Of a DNA stretch of 9,559 nt, positions 1-5,684 are shown in pieces; within the stretch, counting starts at the first letter, position 1; each line of letters starts with the position of its first letter. The translations under genes and the position numbers were made by a program. The stretch spans positions 1 through 9,559 of the forward strand of contig JAIWOE010000144.1 of assembly GCA_020217165.1 (NCBI GenBank), given 5' to 3'. This DNA comes from Desulfovibrio sp. GTDB lineage: Bacteria > Desulfobacterota > Desulfovibrionia > Desulfovibrionales > Desulfovibrionaceae. Under the pieces are notes generated by a model. The model saw only the letters and a program-made list of their open reading frames with translations. It was not told the DNA's origin and made no database searches.

Positions 1-109
1 CGGTCACGCCCACGGCCGCACCACGCGCAAGCGAAGACGCCCCGTTTCCGAATCGGGTACCGGACCGCCGCTTGTTCGTCACATGCCTGTTGCGCGCCAC
101 ACCTGCCAT
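1..109 (-). CDS. ftsI: Probable FtsI/PBP3 (septal peptidoglycan transpeptidase), N-terminal fragment
   Basis: A frame opens at an ATG 19 bp beyond the ftsL stop and stays open for 36 codons to the window edge, so only the amino end is visible. The visible residues are basic (for example a KRRSGTR stretch), which fits the short cytoplasmic tail that precedes the membrane anchor in FtsI. A purine-rich GGCAGGA lies about 9 nt before the ATG. The call rests mainly on position: in dcw clusters the gene after ftsL is normally ftsI, a class B penicillin-binding protein that crosslinks septal peptidoglycan with FtsW. No catalytic motif (SxxK, SxN, KTG) falls inside the window. A second ATG 11 nt upstream opens another frame that also reaches the edge, but its sequence is less FtsI-like. 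Confidence 0.6.
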   Translation of the reverse strand, partial: MAGVARNRHVTNKRRSGTRFGNGASSLARGAAVGVT

Positions 110-128
110 GGGTGTACATCCTGCCTTG

Positions 129-470
129 CTACGGCGCCGTGGCGCCAAGTTCGCCGGCCATGAGGGCCAGGTTTCGAATTTGTCCGGGCTGCGCCGGCTG
201 CAGCCCCAGGGAGTTGCTCATTTCCTTAAGCCGATAGGGGGAGATGAGGTTTTCCCGCTCCAGCTGCAGCTTGTTCACCAGGGCGGCCTTGTTCTGAATC
301 TCCTCCTCAATGGCCCGATACCGGTAGGCCAGGTCCACCCGCTCAATATTCAGCCACACGTGCATCACGGCCAGCACCAGGGTGATGCCGCCCAGGGCGA
401 TCCCACGCACGACGGAGCGGGAGGCCAGATTCGAGCCGCCGCCGTTTCGTTCCTGGGTCAAATAGCGCAT
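129..470 (-). CDS. ftsL: Cell division protein FtsL
   Basis: This 113-residue protein has the FtsL layout: a short polar amino end (1-19), one hydrophobic membrane segment at about 20-41, and a charged heptad-like coiled coil at about 45-77. In known systems FtsL is a bitopic inner membrane protein that pairs with FtsB and FtsQ and helps switch on FtsWI for septal wall synthesis. FtsL sequences diverge strongly, so the assignment relies on topology and on the place between rsmH and ftsI. The start has a strong AGGAGG 7 nt upstream and lies 18 bp after the rsmH stop, consistent with one transcript. A small coiled-coil membrane protein of another family is the only real alternative, and the context makes it unlikely. 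Confidence 0.85.
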   Translation of the reverse strand: MRYLTQERNGGGSNLASRSVVRGIALGGITLVLAVMHVWLNIERVDLAYRYRAIEEEIQNKAALVNKLQLERENLISPYRLKEMSNSLGLQPAQPGQIRNLALMAGELGATAP

Positions 471-488
471 AACATGCCCTCCTGCCGG

Positions 489-1532
489 TCACCGGGATGC
501 GGTCCCGGGCCGGGACAACCGCTCGGCGGCCCGCAATTTGGCGCTGCGGGCGCGGCTGTTAGCCGCCTGCTCCGCCTCGCCGGGAACCACCGGTTTTTTG
601 GTCAGAATCTTTACCGCAGGCGTCTTGCCGCAGCGACACCAGGGCGGGGTGCGGCCGCAATCGCAGCCAGCGGCCTGCTCCCGGAACGCCTGCTTCACCA
701 GCCGGTCTTCCAACGAATGGAAGCTGATGATCGCCACACGCCCACCGACCTTGAGCCGGGGGACGATGCGCTTCAGGAAAAAGCCCAGCTCTTCCAGCTC
801 GCGATTCACCGCCATGCGCAGCCCCTGGAAGGTGCGCGTGGCGGGATGATTGCGCGCCGTGCGCCGCCGCTGGGGCGGATACGCCAGGGACACCACCTCG
901 GCCAAGTCCGCCGTGGTTTCAAAGGGCGCCTTGTCCCGGCGGGCCACGATGGCCCGGGCAATCTTGCCAGCCAAGGGCTCCTCCCCCAGATCCAGAATGA
1001 TTTCCTTGAGGGCCTCGAACTCGGCGCGATTGACCAGCTGCAGTGCGGAAGGCTCCTCGGCCTGCTGATTCATGCGCATGTCCAGGGGCCCGTCATGCAG
1101 AAAACTGAAGCCGCGTGCGGGGTCATCCAACTGCAGAGAGGAGACGCCCACATCCAGCAACGCGCCATCCAGGGCGTCCCACCCCGCCGCATCCAGGGCG
1201 TCTTCAAACTCGCTGAACGGTGCATGCACCAGATGCACGGCGTCACCGAACTCGGCCAGACGCGCACGGGCCAGGGCCAGAGCCTGCGGATCACGATCCA
1301 TGCCCAGGAGCTCGGCGCGGCCACCCTGGGCCCGCACGGCGTCCAGCATGGCATGGGCATGCCCGCCCAGCCCCAGGGTCCCGTCCAGATACCGGCCGCC
1401 CGGCCTGGGCTCCAGCAACGCAAGCACCTCCTGCACCAGTACGGAAGCGTGGCGAGGAGTCTCTTGCGCCGGGCCTGCATGCCCGACGACGGTCTGCCCG
1501 GAAAGGCCCTGCATGGTCGCGCTATCCGTCAT
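489..1532 (-). CDS. rsmH: 16S rRNA (cytosine(1402)-N(4))-methyltransferase RsmH (MraW)
   Basis: RsmH uses S-adenosylmethionine to methylate N4 of C1402 in 16S rRNA, in the decoding site. The 347-residue product carries the family signatures in order: HASVLVQEVL at about 28-37; the SAM motif GRYLDGTLGLGGHAH at 46-60; acidic post-I GMDRDP at 77-82; the DVGVSSLQLDDPARGFSF block (127-144) followed by DGPLDMRMNQ (147-156); RTFQGLRMAVNREL at 233-246; and SFHSLEDRLVKQAFRE at 270-285. The carboxyl end has the usual NSRARSAKLRAAERL. The first 27 residues are slightly longer than in many homologues, so an internal start at Met7 is possible, but only the chosen ATG has a purine-rich site (GGGAGA). The gene begins 9 bp after mraZ. 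Four cysteines at 290, 292, 299 and 301 form a C-x-C...C-x-C knot near the end. Confidence 0.96.
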   Translation of the reverse strand: MTDSATMQGLSGQTVVGHAGPAQETPRHASVLVQEVLALLEPRPGGRYLDGTLGLGGHAHAMLDAVRAQGGRAELLGMDRDPQALALARARLAEFGDAVHLVHAPFSEFEDALDAAGWDALDGALLDVGVSSLQLDDPARGFSFLHDGPLDMRMNQQAEEPSALQLVNRAEFEALKEIILDLGEEPLAGKIARAIVARRDKAPFETTADLAEVVSLAYPPQRRRTARNHPATRTFQGLRMAVNRELEELGFFLKRIVPRLKVGGRVAIISFHSLEDRLVKQAFREQAAGCDCGRTPPWCRCGKTPAVKILTKKPVVPGEAEQAANSRARSAKLRAAERLSRPGTASR

Positions 1533-1541
1533 CGCTCTCCC

Positions 1542-2015
1542 TTACAGTGGCAAATCCACCCCGCGGTCCACCAATTCGGCGGCCACATCGCTGAAATCCT
1601 GCTCTAGGGTCCGAGCCAGATGCTCCGGACTCCAGATCTCAAATTTTTCCAATTGCCCCACCAGCTCCACGTCCTTCTCAATGCCGGCGTAAGCCAGATG
1701 CGCCTCGGAAAGCCGCACCCTGCCCTGGGCATCGAGCACCAGCTCCTCGGCGCTGCCAATCACCAGCCGGCGAAAATCCCGCAGCTTGCGCGAGGCATTC
1801 TGCACCGAGGCCAGGGAGGCCTCGAAGGCCTGCCAGTCCGCCATGGGAAACCCGGCCAGGCAACCGTCATAACAGGTGAGCATGAACCGGTCGCCATCCC
1901 CACCCTCTCCGGGCCGCGAGGCCAACACGTCCCGGAATGCCCCGGGCAACATGAGCCGATGTTTGGGGTCAAGGCTGCGCTTCAAGCGCCCGCGAAACAG
2001 AAGCTGGGAACTCAT
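1542..2015 (-). CDS. mraZ: Transcriptional regulator MraZ
   Basis: MraZ is a small DNA-binding protein built from two AbrB-like repeats that forms ring-shaped oligomers and controls its own dcw operon. The 157-residue product shows both DxxxR repeat signatures: FRGRLKRSLDPKHRL near the start (D16, R20) and LDAQGRVRL at 94-102 (D95, R99). The first repeat has His19 where Gly is common. The start is the ATG followed by SSQLLFRGR, because MraZ proteins begin close to the FRGR motif and a GGGGGG purine run lies about 4 nt upstream. An in-frame ATG 54 bp further upstream would add 18 Ala/Gly-rich residues unlike the family. It is the first gene of the operon and is preceded by a repeat array that fits its own binding site. 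Confidence 0.95.
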   Translation of the reverse strand: MSSQLLFRGRLKRSLDPKHRLMLPGAFRDVLASRPGEGGDGDRFMLTCYDGCLAGFPMADWQAFEASLASVQNASRKLRDFRRLVIGSAEELVLDAQGRVRLSEAHLAYAGIEKDVELVGQLEKFEIWSPEHLARTLEQDFSDVAAELVDRGVDLPL

Positions 2016-2063
2016 GGACCCCCCGGCAGCCACCCGCGCCCACGCGCCTGGCGACCTGGCCGC

Positions 2064-2089
2064 TACCACTTTTTACCACAATTTCCCAC
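2064..2089 (-). promoter_or_regulatory. MraZ box: three 10-bp-period direct repeats
   Basis: On the minus strand three hexamers GTGGGA, GTGGTA and GTGGTA occur at exactly 10-bp steps, separated by the short AT-rich spacers AATT and AAAA. Known MraZ sites consist of three or four TGGG- or GTGG-type direct repeats with the same 10-bp period, set in front of mraZ. Position also fits: the array begins directly after the predicted -10 element and lies about 50 bp before the mraZ start, so bound MraZ would cover the transcription start. Repeats and period are seen directly; binding is inferred. Confidence 0.8.
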
Positions 2090-2118
2090 TTCATCGCTGG
2101 AATCCAAGGAACTGTCAA
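2090..2118 (-). promoter_or_regulatory. Predicted sigma-70-type promoter of the dcw operon
   Basis: The minus strand has a perfect -35 hexamer TTGACA (2118-2113), a 17-nt spacer and a weak -10 GATGAA (3 of 6 matches) at 2095-2090. The predicted start falls at about 2083, inside the MraZ repeat array. The strong -35 and correct spacing support it; the poor -10 leaves doubt about exact placement. Confidence 0.55.
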
Positions 2119-2414
2119 GGAGCACTGCAACTATCCATCTAGACCATGTCTAAAAGAACTTTAACAAAAAGTAAATCGGTTTTTGGAAAAACATCCAACC
2201 CCCTTGAACTGTTGCTAGGGGGGCTTGCACACTCGGGATATTCATGCCAGAGTTGGAGTATTCCGTTTGCAGGTCCGCCATTGCAGTCCTGTCGATGTCG
2301 TTGGGAGCCAGGAATCCATGCCTGGGCCGGGCGCCCAGACATCACGCCACGGCGGTGCATGACGCCTCAACACTGCAACAGTGGAGGGATTTCCCCCCAC
2401 GGGAGCGAATGTGC
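2119..2414. other. Non-coding stretch between divergent mraZ and HD-GYP genes
   Basis: No convincing gene lies here. The left part (about 2130-2210) is AT-rich compared with the rest of the window. It holds an interrupted palindrome TAGAC-CAT-GTCTA (2140-2152) and a weaker CAAAAA...TTTTTG inverted repeat (2165-2185). The right part is GC-rich and has small hairpins: CTGGGC/GCCCAG (2322-2338), CACTG/CAGTG (2371-2383), and a 7-bp stem with one mismatch and an ATTT loop (2381-2400) just before the Shine-Dalgarno sequence of the next gene. The HD-GYP reading frame stays open back to an ATG at 2244, so part of this stretch could be coding if that start is used. I found no confident plus-strand promoter. 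Confidence 0.5.
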
Positions 2415-3413
2415 ATGGCTGCAGTCAAAAGCACCATTCCGGACAATATTACGGAGGAATACTACCAGATCAGCCAGGAAATTCTGGTCAGTTTCCCCAA
2501 ATACAGGCCGCCCTTGGATTTTTATCGATTCAGGGAGCAGATTGCCACCCTGGAGCCGTATTCCCGAAAGGGGCAGCGCCTGAGCAATCAGCAGGTGGAG
2601 GAGCTGGCCACCCTGTGCGAAAACGGGCTGCTGTTCGTTTCACGGTCGGACCATCCCGTGTATTCCACCCACATCTGCAAGCAGCTGGACTTGGTGCTGG
2701 TGGACGCCAACCTGCGTGAGGCGGAGATTGCGGATATCTTCATCCAGGCGTTTCACATGCGTCTGGAGGCGTTTTTCGAGCAGCCGGTGCAGGTGGTGTT
2801 TGACGCGCTGTATCGCGACATCATGGTGCTGACGGAATATCTCTCCCAAGACATGTACCGCATCCGCGCCCTCATGCGCCGGCTGCAGACCAAGCACTCC
2901 CTGGTGACGCATTCCGTGAACTGCGGCGTGGTGGGGCTGTGGCTGCTGCTCACATGGCGCAAGGGCGACCTGAAGCGCCGCGAGCTGGACCGCGGCGCCA
3001 TGGCCGCGTTCCTGCACGACATGGGCATGTGCAAAATCCCCTCCTTCATCATCACCAAGACCCTGCCCCTGACCCAGGAAGAGCGCGCCAAGATCAACGC
3101 CCACCCCGGCGCGGGTCTCAAGCTCGCGGAAAAGTTGGGCCTGGCCTATGACGAAATGAAGCAGGGCATTTCCGAACACCATGAGCGTCTGGACGGCTCC
3201 GGCTACCCCCGCCGACTCAGCGAGTCCGAGATGAGCAACATGGGCAAGCTCATCGCCGTGGCGGACAGTTTTTGCGCCATGATTACCGACAGGCCCTACG
3301 CCAGCGCCATGACGCCCAAAGATGCCGCCAAGGCCCTGCTGGACGACGCCCGCCGCTACGATCAACGCTTTTCCAAGATGCTCCACACGGCCTACGCCGC
3401 GGGCGATTTGTAG
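2415..3413 (+). CDS. HD-GYP domain phosphohydrolase (c-di-GMP phosphodiesterase family)
   Basis: The carboxyl half is an HD-GYP domain, the family that hydrolyses cyclic di-GMP at a two- or three-metal site. In the 332-residue form, visible motifs are His166 (VTHSVN), the HD pair at 201-202 in FLHDMGMCKIPS, HPGAG from 230, the signature HHERLDGSGYP from 255, and VADSFCAMITDRPYA with the metal Asp at 284. The amino half (about 1-150) has no domain I recognise; it looks helical and soluble, with no membrane segment. In the HDxGK motif the lysine is replaced by methionine (Met205), which could alter catalysis. The start with GGGAG 9 nt upstream was chosen; an ATG two codons earlier and one at 2244 (adding 57 residues) share the frame. 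It is a single gene, divergent from mraZ. Confidence 0.87.
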   Translation: MAAVKSTIPDNITEEYYQISQEILVSFPKYRPPLDFYRFREQIATLEPYSRKGQRLSNQQVEELATLCENGLLFVSRSDHPVYSTHICKQLDLVLVDANLREAEIADIFIQAFHMRLEAFFEQPVQVVFDALYRDIMVLTEYLSQDMYRIRALMRRLQTKHSLVTHSVNCGVVGLWLLLTWRKGDLKRRELDRGAMAAFLHDMGMCKIPSFIITKTLPLTQEERAKINAHPGAGLKLAEKLGLAYDEMKQGISEHHERLDGSGYPRRLSESEMSNMGKLIAVADSFCAMITDRPYASAMTPKDAAKALLDDARRYDQRFSKMLHTAYAAGDL

Positions 3414-3438
3414 CGCAGCGTTCCCTGGCCGCTCCCCT

Positions 3439-3468
3439 GGGAACACCGTGCTGGCAAGCGGTGTTCCC
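3439..3468. terminator. Hairpin between convergent HD-GYP and xdhC genes
   Basis: A perfect 10-bp inverted repeat, GGGAACACCG and CGGTGTTCCC with a 10-nt loop, lies 25 bp past the HD-GYP stop and about 46 bp past the xdhC stop on the other strand. CCTG/CAGG just outside could extend the stem across a CC bulge. Neither strand has a T-run after it, so it is not a classical intrinsic terminator; it may shield 3' ends or work with Rho. An upstream GTTCCC (3420-3425) could pair with the left arm as a competing fold. Confidence 0.5.
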
Positions 3469-3514
3469 CCAGGCCGGAACTCTAAACAATGCTGCCGCAG
3501 GGCCACGGCGGCCC

Positions 3515-4510
3515 TCAGGGACCTTCCGTTCCCTGGGCCGCCCGGTGCTGAATCAACTGTGCCACGATACTCACGGCAATCTCCCCGGGGGTTTGTGCGC
3601 CGATGGTCAGGCCGATGGGACACGCCACCCGCGCAAAATCCGCGTCGGTGAAGCCCTCCTGCCGCAGGCGTTGGTAGGTGGCGACGCGCTTGGAGCGGCT
3701 GCCGATCATGCCGATCCAGCCCGCCGGCGTCCGCAGGACCTGGGCCAACACCGTGGCGTCGTGCCGGTGCCCGCGGGTGAGGATGGCCAGATGGCTGTGC
3801 GGCCCGAGGGCTTCTTCAGCCAGCTCGGAATCCCGGAACAGGTTGTCGTATGACGCAGGCACCACGATGCGTGCGGCTCCTGGAAAGCGGGCGGTATTGG
3901 CGAATTCGCATCGATCATCCACCACCACCACCCGAAAGCCGGCCACCTGGGCCACCTGGGCCGTGGCCTGGGAGACGTGTCCCGCGCCAAAAAGATATAA
4001 GGATGGCGGTGGGGCATGGGCTTCGGTCAACCGCCGTTGAGTCCCGCACGCCTGAAAATCCCAGCTGCCGGGAGTCCCTGCAGCATCGGCAGCATCGACG
4101 AACACATCCCGTCGCACCTGCAGCGGATCGCCTTCCAGGGTGGTGCACATGGTGGCGCAGCGTCCCGCGCCAAGGTGCCCGGCCAGTTCCGCAAACGCGG
4201 CGCGGGCCAGGGCGTCCAGAGGCTCCACCAGCACTTCCAGCCGCCCGCCGCAAATCATGTCCATGCCCTGGCCGTTGGCTCCGGCAAGATCATAGGCCGC
4301 CGTCACGGCAACGCCGGTCTGCAGCACCGTGGCCGCCAGGGTCATGGCCTTGGCCTCCACCAGCCCGCCGCCGATGGTGCCCTGGATACTGCCATCGGGA
4401 AACACCAGCATCCGCGCCCCGGCGGTACGGGGGGTGGAGCCGTCCTGATGAAGAATGGTGACAAGGGCCGCCGGCTGAGGCGCGGCGACAATGGCATCAA
4501 ATAACTGCAT
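3515..4510 (-). CDS. XdhC/CoxI family molybdenum cofactor maturation protein
   Basis: The family binds molybdenum cofactor and helps its sulfuration and insertion into xanthine dehydrogenase, aldehyde oxidoreductase or CO dehydrogenase type enzymes. Both family domains are present in 331 residues. The amino-terminal XdhC/CoxI domain has GSTPRTAGARM (24-34), GTIGGGLVEAKA (44-55) and MICGGRLEV (85-93), where Cys87 is the conserved cysteine. The carboxyl Rossmann domain has LYLFGAGHVSQA (171-182), the acidic strand end VVVVDDR (194-200), LTRGHRHD (244-251), WIGMIGSRSKR (265-275) and CPIGLTIGAQTPGEIAVSI (297-315). The start has AGGAG 6 nt upstream. No molybdoenzyme structural gene lies in the window, so the client is unknown. 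A MocA-like gene about 2 kb away supports the pathway. YqeB-type XdhC paralogues with other clients are the alternative. Confidence 0.92.
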   Translation of the reverse strand: MQLFDAIVAAPQPAALVTILHQDGSTPRTAGARMLVFPDGSIQGTIGGGLVEAKAMTLAATVLQTGVAVTAAYDLAGANGQGMDMICGGRLEVLVEPLDALARAAFAELAGHLGAGRCATMCTTLEGDPLQVRRDVFVDAADAAGTPGSWDFQACGTQRRLTEAHAPPPSLYLFGAGHVSQATAQVAQVAGFRVVVVDDRCEFANTARFPGAARIVVPASYDNLFRDSELAEEALGPHSHLAILTRGHRHDATVLAQVLRTPAGWIGMIGSRSKRVATYQRLRQEGFTDADFARVACPIGLTIGAQTPGEIAVSIVAQLIQHRAAQGTEGP

Positions 4511-4535
4511 GCGGTGCTCCTGACATTCTGTTCTG

Positions 4536-4573
4536 ATGAACGCTCGTCACCCGCCATTATTACAGGCGTTCAT
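4536..4573. promoter_or_regulatory. 8-bp inverted repeat in the divergent xdhC / PRMT-like control region
   Basis: ATGAACGC (4536-4543) and GCGTTCAT (4566-4573) form a perfect inverted repeat with 22 bp between arms. Equivalent positions in the two arms are therefore 30 bp apart, about three helical turns. An AT-rich ATTATTA lies between the arms and could include a -10 for xdhC. It sits in the 131-bp gap between two divergent starts, where an operator is expected. No known regulator site is recognised. Confidence 0.35.
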
Positions 4574-4641
4574 TGACGTCACGCCTCCTCCATGCCATGG
4601 TTCAATATGGCAACCCCCTTACCTGATTGACCGGAGGATAC

Positions 4642-5679
4642 ATGCCAGGCTCCAAGACACAACGGGCGCTCCAGTGGCTGCACCGGCATGCCCGCCACAC
4701 CAAGACGTATGCCCGCTTCCGCCGGCTGTTCTACGACATCCGCAATTCCGATGAGTTCTCCAATCTGTACGAGCATGAAAAAATGCTCGCCGATACCACC
4801 CGCGTGGAGGCATACGCCGCAGCCATTGCCCGTCATGTCCGCCCTGGTGATGTGGTGGTGGACCTTGGCACCGGCACCGGCCTGTTGGCCCTGCTGGCAT
4901 CGCGGCAGACCCCCCGGGCGGTGATTGCCGTTGAGCATACCTCCATGGTGGATCTAGCCCGGGAAATTGCCGCCCGCAACGCAGGGGTGGGCATCCGCTT
5001 TGTGCATGCCCACAGCAGCACCCTGGAACTCACTCCGGACGAAGGCCAGGCGGACCTGATCCTGCACGAACAGATGGGCGATCTGCTGTTCAATGAAAAC
5101 ATGGTGGCCAACCTGCTGGACCTGAAGGCCCGCCTGCTCAAACCCGGGGGGCGCATCCTGCCGGCCCGGTTCGAGGTCTTCCTTGAGCCGGTCCGCCTCA
5201 AGGAAGCGCACCGGGTGCCGTTTCTCTGGGAGATCAAGGCCGCGGGGCTCGACCTGGCCTTCCTCAAAGACAGTCCCGCCCTGGAGGATTTCAAGCGCCG
5301 GGACTACCAGTACCGCTGGCTGGACAGCGACGCCGTGGAGGCGTTTCTTTGCCAGCCGTCACCCATCCTGCGAATTGACCTTAATACGATGCGCAGCGAA
5401 AGCGACCTGCCACGCACCCTCACGGCAACCAGCACGGTGCGTGCCCCCGGCCGCCTGGACGGGCTATGCTTCTACTTCCGGACCATCTTTGACGAGGATA
5501 TCCACTTCGACACCTCGCCCATGGGCCAGCCCGGCCCTGGTGGCGCCTGCACCAACTGGGGCCACCGGTTCTTCCGCCTCCCGGCCCGCCACTGCGAGGC
5601 CGGCCAACAGCTGACCTGCCGATTGAACATGCCCGACCTGCTGCAAATCAACACCTGGACCGCCACCCTGGAGGACTGA
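4642..5679 (+). CDS. Class I protein arginine methyltransferase-like SAM methyltransferase
   Basis: The 345-residue protein has a Rossmann SAM-binding domain and a beta-rich carboxyl half arranged as in protein arginine methyltransferases (PRMTs). Visible marks: HEKMLADTTRVEAY (45-58), matching the PRMT helix before motif I; motif I VVVDLGTGTG (71-80); the SAM ribose-binding acidic residue in AVEHT (Glu98); the double-Glu hairpin HEQMGDLLFNE with Glu143 and Glu152, the same nine-residue separation as in PRMT1; LLKPGGRILP (165-174); and TNWGHRFF (304-311) at the place of the THW loop, with Asn for His. These suggest a guanidino or amide nitrogen acceptor, but the substrate cannot be read from sequence. 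Such bacterial proteins are often labelled generic methyltransferases. GGAGG lies 4 nt before the ATG. It is divergent from xdhC. Confidence 0.82.
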   Translation: MPGSKTQRALQWLHRHARHTKTYARFRRLFYDIRNSDEFSNLYEHEKMLADTTRVEAYAAAIARHVRPGDVVVDLGTGTGLLALLASRQTPRAVIAVEHTSMVDLAREIAARNAGVGIRFVHAHSSTLELTPDEGQADLILHEQMGDLLFNENMVANLLDLKARLLKPGGRILPARFEVFLEPVRLKEAHRVPFLWEIKAAGLDLAFLKDSPALEDFKRRDYQYRWLDSDAVEAFLCQPSPILRIDLNTMRSESDLPRTLTATSTVRAPGRLDGLCFYFRTIFDEDIHFDTSPMGQPGPGGACTNWGHRFFRLPARHCEAGQQLTCRLNMPDLLQINTWTATLED

Positions 5680-5684
5680 GCCCC

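Noticed and set aside
72..1607. Open frame of 511 codons on the plus strand across ftsL and rsmH
   Set aside because: It lies opposite genes with clear family motifs, and its product is a Gln/His/Gly-rich low-information sequence typical of the antisense frame in GC-rich DNA.
2211..2230. Possible sigma-54 promoter around CTTGCAC upstream of the HD-GYP gene
   Set aside because: TTGC is present but the GG needed about 10 nt before the GC is CT here, so the -24 element is missing.
2640..3623. Open frame of 327 codons on the minus strand over the HD-GYP gene
   Set aside because: It overlaps conserved HD-GYP motifs and runs into the end of xdhC; no family features.
4573..4611. TTGACG as a -35 for the PRMT-like gene
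   Set aside because: The nearest AT-rich -10-like sequence is about 22 nt away, too far for a sigma-70 promoter; 17-nt spacing gives no match.
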